Origin: Nonomuraea africana
Lineage (GTDB): Bacteria; Actinomycetota; Actinomycetes; Streptosporangiales; Streptosporangiaceae
Reading direction: 5' to 3'
Assembly (NCBI RefSeq): GCF_014873535.1
Contig: NZ_JADBEF010000001.1
Span: 6,014,001 to 6,078,000, forward strand
DNA: 64,000 bases
Shown here: one piece after another, positions 28,502 to 36,909 of the stretch
Numbering within the stretch: the stretch's first letter is position 1
Layout: the number at the start of each line of letters is the position of its first letter
Translations under genes and position numbers: made by a program
The notes under the pieces: model-generated
What the model saw: the letters and a program-made list of their open reading frames with translations, nothing else
Told to the model about the DNA's origin: nothing
Database searches by the model: none

Positions 28502-30285
28502 CACTCCGCACCCTCCTCGGCCTTGAGCGGCAGCCGCGCGACCACCTCGGTGCCGCCGCCCGGCCGGCCCGTGACCGCGCAGTCGCCGCCCACCTCGGCC
28601 GCGCGCTCGCGCATCGAGGCCAGCCCCACCCCGCTGCGCCGCTGCTCGGGCAGCCCGATCCCGTCGTCCGACACGGTCAGCCACAGCTCCTCCTGGCGCT
28701 CCAGCCGGATCAGGGCCGTGGTGGCGTGGGCGTGCCTGCGCACGTTCGTCACCGCCTCCTGCGCGATCCGGTAGGCGGCCACGCTCGTCGCGGAGGGCAG
28801 CCCGTTCACGGCGCCCGCCACGACCACGTCCACCCTCGGTCCAGGCCCGTCCGCCAGCGACCGCAGCGCGCCCTCCAGGCCCAGCTCCTCCAGCGCGGGC
28901 GGGCGCAGCCCGTAGACCAGGTCGCGCACGTCCCCGATCGCCTCGGTCATCTGGCTGCGCACCCTGTGGAGCAGCGGATCGACCGCCGCCGGGTCCCTGG
29001 TCAGGCGCAACCGCGCCTCGTCGACGGTCATCGCCAGGCTGGCCAGCGTGGGCCCGAGCCCGTCGTGCAGGTCCCTGCGCAGCCTGCGGCGCTCCTCCTC
29101 CCTGGTGGCCAGGATGCGCTCCCTTGAGCGCTGCAGATCGGCGGTCAGCCGTACGGCGTGGGCCACCTCGGCCAGATGCCTGACCAGCATGTCGAGCAGG
29201 CCGGGATCGGGCGGATCGCCCTTGAGCAGCAGGCGGCCCACCGGACGGCCGTGCCAGATCAGCGGCGTGGCCCGCTCCCCCGGCTCGCCGTCGCACACCC
29301 TGCGGACCGTGCCCTGGGACAGCAGCACCTCGACGGCCACGCCGTCGGCCTGGAGCGCCTGCCTGATCGCGGTCGCCGCGGACTCCAGCGCCTCGATCGG
29401 GCCGCTGGCCTGCTGGATGCTCTGGTTGAGGCGGTGGGCCACCCGGTACGGGTCGCGCTCGACCTTGAACAGCCGATCCGCGGCCTCCTGCAGGCGTTGC
29501 CGTACGGGGTGGAACAGCGCGCCCGCCGCCAGCGCGGCGACCAGGCCCGACCACGAGCCGAGGCCCGCCGCCACGGCGGTGATCCCGAAGTAGACGGCGC
29601 CGATCACCGCGGTGAGCACGGTGTAGACGAGTGTGCGGTTGACGATCAGGTCGATATCGTGGAGGCGGTGGCGCAGGACGGCGACCGCGACGGCGACCGG
29701 CATCGCGGCGATCGCGGCCGACTGGACGGCCGTCGCGAGCGGCGCGTCATCGAAGAAGGCGCAGCTCGCCACGATGACCAGCGGGTAGCCGAACCAGGCG
29801 ACCTGCCTCCTGGTGTCCGCGTCGCCCCTGCGGTAGCGGTGCACGAGCGCCCCCACGCCCAGGAACGGGACCACCCCGACCACGGTCGGCAGCGCCGCAG
29901 CCGCTCCGGGGTCGGTCATCGCCACGGCGGCGAGCGCCAGGGGCCCGACAACCATGACGGCCGGCAGCGGGCCCCACGGCCGCGAAGGCGGCTTCCCGTC
30001 GGGGAAGGTCACCGCGAGCGGTCCCAACAGCAGCAGACCCACCTGCGGGCTCCACGCGTGCGGGCCGTGCGCGAATGTGTACACCGCCGACACCAGGCCC
30101 ACGGCCAGCAGCAGCCGCGCGGTGAGTAGCCCGGGCCGCCGCCCGAGCAGGAACGCTCCAACGGGAGGGAACACCGCCCCCACGACCGCCTCCGCCGGCC
30201 GGAAGCCGGGGACGGCGAAGACGCCCAGCCAGCCCGCCGCGACGACCAGCAGCGGACCTAATGCCCCGAGCAGTTTTCTCCCCAT
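28501..30285 (-). CDS. Sensor histidine kinase (HisKA_3 type), orphan, paralogue B
   Basis: 594 residues. Membrane helices occupy about 1-260. The linker FKVERDPYRVAHRLNQSIQQ mirrors that of paralogue A. Phosphoacceptor His407 is in RRRLRRDLHDGLGPTLAS. The HATPase motifs are QEAVTNVRRHAHAT, VSDDGIGLPE and LASMRERAAEVGG. The two kinases share a near-identical H-box, the 'RTLVY' hinge and the 'GALFHPVRQRLQ' segment. This gene leads the pair; the divergent MBL gene starts 69 bp away, and that gap holds a repeated GGGACAGG motif. The partner regulator must be elsewhere. Confidence 0.9.
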   Translation of the reverse strand: MGRKLLGALGPLLVVAAGWLGVFAVPGFRPAEAVVGAVFPPVGAFLLGRRPGLLTARLLLAVGLVSAVYTFAHGPHAWSPQVGLLLLGPLAVTFPDGKPPSRPWGPLPAVMVVGPLALAAVAMTDPGAAAALPTVVGVVPFLGVGALVHRYRRGDADTRRQVAWFGYPLVIVASCAFFDDAPLATAVQSAAIAAMPVAVAVAVLRHRLHDIDLIVNRTLVYTVLTAVIGAVYFGITAVAAGLGSWSGLVAALAAGALFHPVRQRLQEAADRLFKVERDPYRVAHRLNQSIQQASGPIEALESAATAIRQALQADGVAVEVLLSQGTVRRVCDGEPGERATPLIWHGRPVGRLLLKGDPPDPGLLDMLVRHLAEVAHAVRLTADLQRSRERILATREEERRRLRRDLHDGLGPTLASLAMTVDEARLRLTRDPAAVDPLLHRVRSQMTEAIGDVRDLVYGLRPPALEELGLEGALRSLADGPGPRVDVVVAGAVNGLPSATSVAAYRIAQEAVTNVRRHAHATTALIRLERQEELWLTVSDDGIGLPEQRRSGVGLASMRERAAEVGGDCAVTGRPGGGTEVVARLPLKAEEGAE

Positions 30286-30310
30286 ATGTCGCGGATCCTA
30301 GGGCCGGGAT

Positions 30311-30355
30311 GTCCCGTCGTCACGGGACAGGAGCCCTGTCCTATCGTGGGACAGG
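30311..30355. promoter_or_regulatory. Cluster of GGGACAGG repeats and dyads in a divergent promoter
   Basis: Between the divergent kinase and MBL genes are gtcccgt-cgtca-style dyad arms at 30311-30317 and 30322-30328 (acgggac). A second dyad has cctgtcc (30335-30341) and ggacagg (30349-30355). GGGACAGG occurs directly at 30324-30331 and 30348-30355 and inverted between them. The last copy overlaps the MBL start codon. Such spacing suggests a repressor site controlling one or both genes; the factor is unknown. Confidence 0.5.
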
Positions 30356-30990
30356 TGAAGCTCACGAAATTCGGCCATGCCTGCGTCCGCCTCGAGAAGG
30401 ACGGCAAGGTCCTGGTCATCGACCCCGGTACGTTCACCGACGCCGCCGCCCTCGACGGCGCCGACGCCGTACTGATCACGCACAACCACTTCGACCACGC
30501 CGACCGCGACAAGCTGCTCACGCTGTCGCCCGAGGTCGAGGTGTGGACCTGCGAGGGAGTCGCCTCGGGCGCCGCCGAGGCGCTGCCCGCGAAGGTCCAG
30601 ACGGTACGCCACGGCGACACCTTCGACACGGCCGGATTCGGCGTGAAGGTGTTCGGCGAGTGGCACGCCGCCAACCACCCCGACATGCCGGTCGTCGACA
30701 ACGTCGGGTTCCTGCTGGACGAGGAGGTGTTCTACCCGGGGGACGCCTTCACGGTGCCGGACGCCTCCGTCGGGACGCTCCTGGTGCCCACGGGCGCGCC
30801 GTGGCTGAAGCTGGCAGAGGTCGTCGAGTACCTGCGCACGGTGAAGGCGGCACGCGCCTACTCCACGCACGACGCGCTCTACAGCGACCTGGGTCTCGGC
30901 CTGGTCGACAACTGGCTGAAGATGGAGGCGGACAAGCAGGGCGCCGACATCCGTCGCATCGCGGTGGGCGACTCCGTCACCCTGTCCTGA
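30355..30990 (+). CDS. MBL-fold metal-dependent hydrolase
   Basis: 211 residues from the GTG at 30355 (VKLTKFGHACVRLE); earlier in-frame starts would add a non-conserved leader. Metallo-beta-lactamase fold of the UlaG/YtnP-like type. The metal motif HNHFDHAD (HxHxDH) lies at about residues 43-48, with later metal ligands in YPGDAF and the terminal STHDALYS. It is a cytosolic hydrolase of unknown substrate. Its stop codon is the first part of a 15-bp tandem repeat array that fills the gap to the convergent mnmA gene. Confidence 0.85.
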   Translation: MKLTKFGHACVRLEKDGKVLVIDPGTFTDAAALDGADAVLITHNHFDHADRDKLLTLSPEVEVWTCEGVASGAAEALPAKVQTVRHGDTFDTAGFGVKVFGEWHAANHPDMPVVDNVGFLLDEEVFYPGDAFTVPDASVGTLLVPTGAPWLKLAEVVEYLRTVKAARAYSTHDALYSDLGLGLVDNWLKMEADKQGADIRRIAVGDSVTLS

Positions 30991-31055
30991 CCTGTGCTGA
31001 CCCGGCCCGCGCTGTCCTGACCCGCGCTGTCCTGACCTGCGCTGTCCTGACCTGC
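30981..31055. repeat. 15-bp tandem repeat array across the MBL stop codon
   Basis: Five head-to-tail 15-base units of consensus gctgtcctgacctgc. The last three (31011-31025, 31026-31040, 31041-31055) are nearly identical; the first two (30981-31010) are degenerate. Each good unit repeats the tcctga context of the stop codon at 30988-30990, so the array looks like an expansion of the gene's own 3' end. Confidence 0.85.
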
Positions 31056-31068
31056 GTTCGCGGCGGGG

Positions 31069-32130
31069 TCAGGCGGCGGTGGCGATGGTGGCGGAGCCGA
31101 TCACGGTGTCGCCCGAGTAGAGCACCGCAGCCTGGCCCGCCGCCACGCCCGTGGCCGGCTGGTCGAGCGTGATGACGACCGTGTTGTCGTCGCGGACCTC
31201 GAAGCGGCAGCCGTAGACCTCGCCGTGCGCACGCAACTGCACCGACAGCTCCCCGGTGGCCACGGGCCCGTTCCACACCGGACGGGTGCAGGTGATCTCG
31301 GAGACCCGCAGCGCCTCGCGAGGACCCACGGTCACGGTGTTCGACACCGGCTCGATCGACAGCACGTAGCGCGGCCTGCCGTCGGCGGTCGGGCGATCGA
31401 TGTGCAGGCCCTTGCGCTGGCCGACCGTGAAGGCGTAGGCGCCCTCGTGCGCGCCGACGACCTCGCCCTCCTGGTCGACGATGCTGCCGGGCTCCTGGCC
31501 CAGGCGCTTGGCGAGGAAGCCCCTGGTGTCGCCGTCGGCGATGAAGCAGATGTCGTGGCTGTCGGGCTTGTCGGCGACGGTCAGGCCGCGCCTGGCGGCC
31601 TCCTCGCGCACCTCGGCCTTGGTGGAGTCGCCGAGCGGGAAGATCGCGTGGCTGAGCTGCTCCCTGGTGAGCACCCCCAGCACGTACGACTGGTCCTTGC
31701 CCTGGTCGACGCTCCTGGACAGCACGCCGTCGGTGAGCCTGGCGTGGTGGCCCGTGGCCACGGCGTCGAACCCGAGCGCCAGCGCCCGGTCGAGCACCGC
31801 CTCGAACTTGATCTTCTCGTTGCAGCGGAGGCAGGGGTTGGGCGTGCGGCCGGCGGCGTACTCGGCGACGAAGTCCTCGATCACGTCGCGCTGGAAGCGC
31901 TCGGCCATGTCCCAGATGTAGAACGGGATGCCGATGACGTCGGCGGCGCGGCGGGCGTCGCGGGAGTCCTCGATCGTGCAGCAACCCCTGGCCCCCGTGC
32001 GGTGGGATTGCGGATTGGCCGAGAGCGCCAGATGCACACCGGTGACATCGTGGCCCGCCTCGGCGATCCGAGCAGCGGCCACGGCGGAATCGACGCCGCC
32101 CGACATGGCGGCAAGCACACGCAGTCCCAT
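31069..32130 (-). CDS. mnmA: tRNA-specific 2-thiouridylase
   Basis: 353 residues. It thiolates U34 of Glu, Gln and Lys tRNAs, using sulfur relayed from a cysteine desulfurase and ATP. PP-loop [10 protein letters not shown] at about 10-19; catalytic Cys in [12 protein letters not shown] (near residue 100) and the second Cys in [15 protein letters not shown] (near 195); C-terminal beta-barrel (about 280-353). The sulfur donor is probably the cysteine desulfurase at 34923-36080, with which mnmA is commonly linked in actinobacteria. ATG start; 244 bp upstream contain a three-unit 32-bp repeat. Confidence 0.96.
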   Translation of the reverse strand: MGLRVLAAMSGGVDSAVAAARIAEAGHDVTGVHLALSANPQSHRTGARGCCTIEDSRDARRAADVIGIPFYIWDMAERFQRDVIEDFVAEYAAGRTPNPCLRCNEKIKFEAVLDRALALGFDAVATGHHARLTDGVLSRSVDQGKDQSYVLGVLTREQLSHAIFPLGDSTKAEVREEAARRGLTVADKPDSHDICFIADGDTRGFLAKRLGQEPGSIVDQEGEVVGAHEGAYAFTVGQRKGLHIDRPTADGRPRYVLSIEPVSNTVTVGPREALRVSEITCTRPVWNGPVATGELSVQLRAHGEVYGCRFEVRDDNTVVITLDQPATGVAAGQAAVLYSGDTVIGSATIATAA

Positions 32131-32251
32131 GACGATTCGAGACTACCGTCTCGCCGACGCCCACTCGGCCCCCGTGTGCCCGGCACCCGCTCGACCGCCG
32201 AGCACACGGGCCCCCAGGGCCATCGCCGTCACCTCGCCCGTCGAACGCGGC

Positions 32252-32347
32252 TCGCCGTACCAGGCGCGAACAGCGAAGCCGCTTCGCCGTACAGGGCGGG
32301 AACGTCGCGCCCGGCTCGCCGTACCGGGCGGGAACGGAGAGTCGCGG
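32252..32347. repeat. Three-unit 32-bp tandem repeat
   Basis: Units start at 32252, 32284 and 32316 with exactly 32-base spacing. The first 20 bases are conserved (tcgccgtaccgggcgggaac with two or three changes); the last 12 diverge. A weaker partial match begins near 32223. It sits between mnmA (minus) and the next plus-strand gene, ending about 28 bases before that gene's ATG. Confidence 0.8.
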
Positions 32348-32374
32348 GCCTTCGTGGTGCGAGAATGCTGGGCT

Positions 32375-33430
32375 ATGCGACTGTTCGGGCGCAAGGACGA
32401 AGAAGAAGAGAGCGCCGAGGAGCCCGGCGACGGGCTGGCGGAGTTCTGGGACTGGTGGCGGGAGTCCAGGCCCAGGGTCGACGCGCTGGTCGAGGCGGGT
32501 GCGGCCGAGAGCCTGTCGGAGCTGATCGCCCCGGCCGTCACGGCGGTCCATCCCGGCCTGGTCTGGGAGGTCGCGCCCGGCAGGAAGGCGCAGCAGGCGC
32601 TGGTCGTGACCGCGGCGGGCGATCCCGAGCTGCGGTCGCTGGCGCACCGGTGGGCCAAGGCGGCGCCCGAGAGCGACGCGCTGTGGGAGTACCACCCCTC
32701 TCGCCAGGCCAACCCCGAGGCGATGGAGCTCACGCTCGACGTGGGCGGGTACGAGTTCGCCCTCGACAAGCTGCTGCTCGGCCTGCGGGTGCCGAGGGGC
32801 ACCCCGCGCATGGACATCGCCGCCTTCCATCCCGTCTTCGTCATGCTCGACGAGGAGACGAGGATGGAGACGACGCTGCTCTCCCTCGACTGGCTGCTCG
32901 GCGAGGACGACGTGGCCAGGTGGGTCGGCGAGATCACACCCGCCACGTTCCAGCCGATCGACGCCGTCGAGGCCGTGCACCTGCCCTCGGTGATCGCCGA
33001 CCTCGCCTCCGAGTACGCCGAGGAGCAGTGGGCGCTGCTGGAGGGCCAGACCGCGGGCGGCGCGCCGCTCATCGCGACGGCACGCTACCCGCTGAGGCCC
33101 GTCGACTACCCGCTCTACGACCAGCACATCCAGATCACGCTGCCCTACGCGAACGCCGACGAGAACGGCCTGCCCGTGGGCGAGTCGCTGGCGTCGCTGA
33201 GGGAGTTCGAGGAGCGGCTCGCCGCCCGCCTCGACCGGCTGCACGCCGACGGGGTGCTGGCCGCCCACCTCAGCGCCGAGAGCACGCGGGTCATCCACGT
33301 CTACGCCGACCCGACGGGCGAGGCGGCCATCCACGCCAAGGAGCTGATCGTGAGCTGGGAGGAGGGCCAGCCGCTGGTCGACGTCGTCACCGACCCGGGC
33401 TGGACCTCTGTCGCCCCGTTCCTCTCCTAG
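32375..33430 (+). CDS. Cytosolic protein of unknown function (DUF695-like)
   Basis: 351 residues from the ATG at 32375 (MRLFGRKDEEEESAEEPG); the frame is open upstream through the repeat region, but that part is not protein-like. An acidic N-terminus is followed by FWDWWRESRPRVDALVEAG and two alpha/beta domains (about 30-215 and 230-351). The C-terminal one contains HADGVLAAHLSAESTRVIHVYAD, recalling DUF695-type sequences. No signal peptide, membrane helix or catalytic motif is seen. It is widely conserved next to mnmA in actinobacteria as far as I recall; function unknown. Confidence 0.75.
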   Translation: MRLFGRKDEEEESAEEPGDGLAEFWDWWRESRPRVDALVEAGAAESLSELIAPAVTAVHPGLVWEVAPGRKAQQALVVTAAGDPELRSLAHRWAKAAPESDALWEYHPSRQANPEAMELTLDVGGYEFALDKLLLGLRVPRGTPRMDIAAFHPVFVMLDEETRMETTLLSLDWLLGEDDVARWVGEITPATFQPIDAVEAVHLPSVIADLASEYAEEQWALLEGQTAGGAPLIATARYPLRPVDYPLYDQHIQITLPYANADENGLPVGESLASLREFEERLAARLDRLHADGVLAAHLSAESTRVIHVYADPTGEAAIHAKELIVSWEEGQPLVDVVTDPGWTSVAPFLS

Positions 33431-33566
33431 CGCGGCATGGCTGCCCTGGCACCGCCACGGCGGGCCGCACCGGTGCCGGTCAGTCAAAACCCCATCAAAA
33501 GTCCTTTGGACTGCCAGACGACTCCTCACCAGGTGGGCAGGGCTCACCAGAAGAGGAGATCCCACC

Positions 33567-33989
33567 ATGAACTTCGTGGAGACGGCCAGACCGTACGTCC
33601 TGTCCCTGTTCCGTATCGTCGTCGCGCTGCTCTTCGCCTGCCACGGCGCGGCGAAGATCTTCGGCGTCCTCGGAGGCGAGAAGGTCCCTGCCGGTGTCTG
33701 GCCGCTGTGGTACGCGGGCATCATCGAGCTCGTGGGGGGCGGCCTGATCCTCCTCGGCCTCGCCACCCGGATCGTCGCGCTGATCTGCTCGGGCGAGATG
33801 GCCTTCGCGTACTTCACCGTCCATCAGCCGAGAGCCCTGTGGCCGCTGCAGAACGAGGGCGAGCTGGCGGCCGTCTTCTCCTGGTCGTTCCTGCTGATCG
33901 CGGTCCTGGGTCCAGGAGCGTGGGCTCTCGACACGTGGCTGGGCCGTCTCCGCAAACGAGCGCCCACCACACCCACCAGGACGGCCTGA
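33567..33989 (+). CDS. DoxX family membrane protein
   Basis: 140 residues with four membrane helices (about 12-32, 50-68, 72-92, 103-125). The DoxX hallmark LFRIVVALLFACHGAAKIFG is in helix 1 and GIIELVGGGLILLGLATR in helix 2. A good RBS (GAGGAG) lies 7 bases before the ATG. Family members are quinone-linked or redox-associated membrane proteins of uncertain role. The basic tail RLRKRAP is likely cytoplasmic. It converges with the arylamine N-acetyltransferase gene. Confidence 0.88.
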   Translation: MNFVETARPYVLSLFRIVVALLFACHGAAKIFGVLGGEKVPAGVWPLWYAGIIELVGGGLILLGLATRIVALICSGEMAFAYFTVHQPRALWPLQNEGELAAVFSWSFLLIAVLGPGAWALDTWLGRLRKRAPTTPTRTA

Positions 33990-34032
33990 CCCGGCCCCAC
34001 GCCGCGCTCCTTCGCCCGGGCGACCTGGAGGG

Positions 34033-34803
34033 TCACGCTCCGCTGGACGGGAGGCGGTCGAGCGCGATCCCGAAGTGGTCGAGGTAGGCGGGCAGCAGTT
34101 CGGCTTCCCGCAGGACGCGTTCCGTGCGCTCGCCGTACACGGTGTGGATCAGCTTGCGGCCGCTGATCGTGGTCCGCCCCTCGGCTGTGCGCATCGAGCA
34201 GACCGGCGACCTGGTGAAGTGCGACTCCGGCGAGGTCGTCTGCCACCAGCACGTCGGGACGAAGTCCGCCAGCTCATACGGCCGAGCGGTCAGCCGGTAG
34301 CCCTGGTCGCCCTTGTGCACGATGTCGAGGTCGCCGTCGCCGCTGGGAGCGGGCACGACCCGGAACACGCCCCCGTCGTCCTTCTGCTCCGAGCGTTCGT
34401 CGAGCCGCAACGGCTCGTCGGCGAAGTCACCGAAGCCGACGTCGACCAGCCACGGCTCGTCCAGATCCACGCGGAGCGCCAGGTGGTCGAAGAGCGGCCC
34501 CGGCCTGGCGCCGTGGAGGACCCGTGCGGCCAGCAGCGTCACCCGGTAGCCGAGCGCGGTCAGCAGCTCGGCGAACAGCCCGTTCAGCTCGTAACAGAAG
34601 CCACCGCGGCGGCGGTTGACGATCTTGTCGAACAGCGCCTCGGATTCGAGCGAGATCGGCTCGCCGAGATGGATGCTCAGATTCTCGAACGGCACCGCCC
34701 TCAGGTGAGCGAGCTGCAGGGCTCGCAGGCTCTGCGCGTCCGGCTCGGCCGGCCGGGTCGCGCCGAATCTGTCGAGGTAACGGGCGACGTGCGACTCCTT
34801 CAT
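34033..34803 (-). CDS. Arylamine N-acetyltransferase
   Basis: 256 residues from the ATG at 34803; upstream in-frame codons to 34875 do not look conserved. The NAT catalytic triad is clear: Cys70 in RRRGGFCYELNGLF, His107 in LFDHLALRV, Asp121 in WLVDVGFGD. The N-terminal helical bundle includes LRAVPFENLSIHLG, a family signature. It transfers acetyl (or longer acyl) groups from CoA to arylamines or hydrazines. In actinobacteria homologues may also act in secondary metabolism, such as amide synthases for ansamycins, but no polyketide genes are nearby. Confidence 0.94.
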   Translation of the reverse strand: MKESHVARYLDRFGATRPAEPDAQSLRALQLAHLRAVPFENLSIHLGEPISLESEALFDKIVNRRRGGFCYELNGLFAELLTALGYRVTLLAARVLHGARPGPLFDHLALRVDLDEPWLVDVGFGDFADEPLRLDERSEQKDDGGVFRVVPAPSGDGDLDIVHKGDQGYRLTARPYELADFVPTCWWQTTSPESHFTRSPVCSMRTAEGRTTISGRKLIHTVYGERTERVLREAELLPAYLDHFGIALDRLPSSGA

Positions 34804-34922
34804 GGGGCAAGCAAACCATGCGCCGCGCGTGCCGCCGCTCACGAAGCAGAGCCGGCCGTCCTCCGTGCCGGGCACCGCTGGGCATCACCCATCGGGACGT
34901 CCCCCGCGAAAGGCTGGTGCGG

Positions 34923-36080
34923 TCAGCTGAGACCGGCCCGGCGAGCCCGTTCCACCGCCGCGGGAAGTACCTCGATCAGCCGGTCGACGTCCTCCTGGGT
35001 CGACGTGTGCCCGAGGGTGAAACGGAGCGATCCCCGGGCGGCCGCGGCGGGCGCGCCCATCGCCAGCAGCACGTGGGACGGCTGAGCCACCCCCGCCGAG
35101 CAGGCCGAGCCGGTCGAGCACTCCACGCCCTTGGCGTCGAGGAGCATCAGCAGCGCGTCGCCCTCGCAGCCGGGGAAGGAGAAGTGCGCGTTGCCCGGCA
35201 GCCGGTCGACGGGGTCGCCGTTGAGTATCACGTCGGGGACGGCCTGCCGTACGCGGTGAATGAGGTCGTGGCGCAGCGCGGTGAGGCGGGCGGCCTGCTC
35301 CCGCTGCCCCTTCACCGCGGTCTCCACGGCGGCGGCCAGCCCCGCGATCGCGGGGGCGTCGAGCGTGCCGGAGCGGACGTCGCGCTCCTGGCCCCCGCCG
35401 TGCAGGACGGAGACCGGCGTGACGCCGCGGGCCAGCAGCAGCGCGCCGATGCCCATGGGCCCGCCGACCTTGTGGCCGCTCAGGGTGAGCGCCTCGGCGC
35501 CCGAGTCGGCGAAGGAGACCGGCAGCATGCCGATGGCCTGGACGGCGTCGGTGTGGAAGGGGATGCCGTGGTCGCGCGCGATCGCCGAGAGCACGCGGAT
35601 CGGCTGGACGGTGCCGACCTCGTTGTTCGCCCACATGACGCTGACCAGGGCGACGCTCTCGGGGTCGCGCTCGATGGCGGCGCGCAGCGTGTCAGGGTGG
35701 ACCCTGCCCTCGGAGTCGACCTCGAGCAGCTCGACCTCGGCGCCCTGGCGGTCGGCCAGCCACCTGGCGGGGTCGAGCGCGGCGTGGTGCTCAACCGAGC
35801 TGATCAGGATACGCGCGCGGGGCGCGCGCGCCCAGTAGAGGCCCTTGACGGCGAGGTTGTCGGCCTCGGTGCCGCCCGCGGTGAAGACGACCTCGCTGGG
35901 CCGCGCCCCCAGGGCGTCGGCGATCGCCTCGCGGGACTCCTCGACCACCCGGCGAGCCTGTCGGCCGGCGGCGTGCAGCGACGATGCGTTACCCACGCGG
36001 CCGAGCTGTTGGGTCATCGCCTCGATGGCCTGGAGAAGCATCGGAGTGGTCGCCGCGTGATCGAGATAGGCCGGGCTCAC
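34923..36080 (-). CDS. Cysteine desulfurase (NifS/IscS family, PLP enzyme)
   Basis: 385 residues, GTG start ([13 protein letters not shown]). It converts cysteine to alanine and an enzyme persulfide for thiolation and Fe-S assembly. Motifs: HAATTP at the N-terminus; [22 protein letters not shown]-binding Lys in [13 protein letters not shown] (near 203); sulfur-carrying Cys in the loop [14 protein letters not shown] (near 325). It probably feeds MnmA. The start lies 24 bp from the palindromic operator of the divergent TetR regulator, so it may share that control. Confidence 0.95.
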   Translation of the reverse strand: MSPAYLDHAATTPMLLQAIEAMTQQLGRVGNASSLHAAGRQARRVVEESREAIADALGARPSEVVFTAGGTEADNLAVKGLYWARAPRARILISSVEHHAALDPARWLADRQGAEVELLEVDSEGRVHPDTLRAAIERDPESVALVSVMWANNEVGTVQPIRVLSAIARDHGIPFHTDAVQAIGMLPVSFADSGAEALTLSGHKVGGPMGIGALLLARGVTPVSVLHGGGQERDVRSGTLDAPAIAGLAAAVETAVKGQREQAARLTALRHDLIHRVRQAVPDVILNGDPVDRLPGNAHFSFPGCEGDALLMLLDAKGVECSTGSACSAGVAQPSHVLLAMGAPAAAARGSLRFTLGHTSTQEDVDRLIEVLPAAVERARRAGLS

Positions 36081-36103
36081 CCGCTCAGAGTATCTCGTTT
36101 GCG

Positions 36104-36127
36104 ACTGTACCGTCCAGACGGTACAGT
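36104..36127. promoter_or_regulatory. Perfect palindromic operator between cysteine desulfurase and tetR
   Basis: actgtaccgtc-ca-gacggtacagt: 11-bp perfect arms with a 2-base centre. It ends six bases before the TetR ATG and starts 24 bp from the GTG of the divergent cysteine desulfurase gene. Location and symmetry are those of an autoregulatory TetR operator. Confidence 0.85.
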
Positions 36128-36133
36128 AGAGGC

Positions 36134-36634
36134 ATGAGGCGAGACGAGTTGCTTGACGCCGCGGAGGAGCTCCTCTGCGACCAGGGCTCGGCCGCGCTCA
36201 CCCTCGCCGCCGTCGCCGACCGGGCCGGCGTGAGCAAGGGCGGGCTCCTCTACCACTTCAGCAGCAAGGAAGCCCTGATCAAGGGCATGGTCGAGCGGCT
36301 CATCGGAGAGTTCGACGACCTGCTGGCGGCCCAGCCGCACGACACGTACACCAAACGCTATCTGGGCGCCACGCTCGCGGCCGTCCGCTCGGGCCGGCTG
36401 CGACGCTGGGCCGTCGTGACGGGCGCCTCGGGCAACCTGTTCCTCCTCGCGCCGCTGCGCGACGCGATGGCCAGGTGGCACTGTGAGGGCCTGTCGGACG
36501 AGCCCGACCCGGTGGCCTCCCAGATCGTCCGGCTGGCATGCGAGGGGCTGTGGGACGTGGCCAGCCACGACCCCGGCCTCCACACCGAGAGCGAGCTCGT
36601 CGCCCTCGAGGCCCGCCTCCTCGCCCTGCTCTAG
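36134..36634 (+). CDS. TetR/AcrR family transcriptional regulator
   Basis: 166 residues, short for the family. The N-terminal HTH (about 1-45) has [31 protein letters not shown], the standard TetR pattern. A compact ligand domain (about 60-166) contains [21 protein letters not shown]. The ATG is preceded by AGAGG, which touches the palindrome, so binding would block both transcription and translation start. Downstream, 275 bp away, is a co-directional MFS transporter that is a plausible second target. The effector is unknown. Confidence 0.92.
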   Translation: MRRDELLDAAEELLCDQGSAALTLAAVADRAGVSKGGLLYHFSSKEALIKGMVERLIGEFDDLLAAQPHDTYTKRYLGATLAAVRSGRLRRWAVVTGASGNLFLLAPLRDAMARWHCEGLSDEPDPVASQIVRLACEGLWDVASHDPGLHTESELVALEARLLALL

Positions 36635-36840
36635 CACCCGGCGCCCAGAGAGCCGCAGGCCGCGCGCCTGACCGCGGCGCGCCCGCCTTCTCCCTTCCCC
36701 TGTATTCCCTGGTCCCCGGTGTTCCCCCGTTCCCTTCTTCTCCTGTTCCCTCGTTCCGCTGTCCCCCCGTTTCCGGACGGACGGCGCCCGGCCCGGCGTC
36801 GCTGCTCCGGCTGCCTTTTCCCTGAAAGCGGCGCCCTTCC

Positions 36841-36873
36841 CGGGGCGCCGTTCATGAACTGAACGGCGCCCCG
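36841..36873. terminator. Long hairpin upstream of the MFS gene
   Basis: 14-bp perfect stem cggggcgccgttca / tgaacggcgccccg with a 5-base loop, 37 bases before the MFS ATG. It may terminate tetR transcripts or serve as a leader hairpin of the transporter mRNA. A C/T-rich tract of about 90 bases (36688-36777) lies just upstream. Confidence 0.65.
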
Positions 36874-36909
36874 ATGGGCGCCCATCTGACGATCCGAGAG
36901 GTGTTGACG

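Noticed and set aside
30977-33817. 946-codon minus-strand frame over mnmA and the unknown plus-strand gene
   Set aside because: Compositionally biased shadow; mnmA with its own ATG and motifs is in a different frame.
34804-34875. Longer start for the arylamine N-acetyltransferase
   Set aside because: The added 24 residues are not typical of the family, and the ATG at 34803 begins exactly at the conserved helix.
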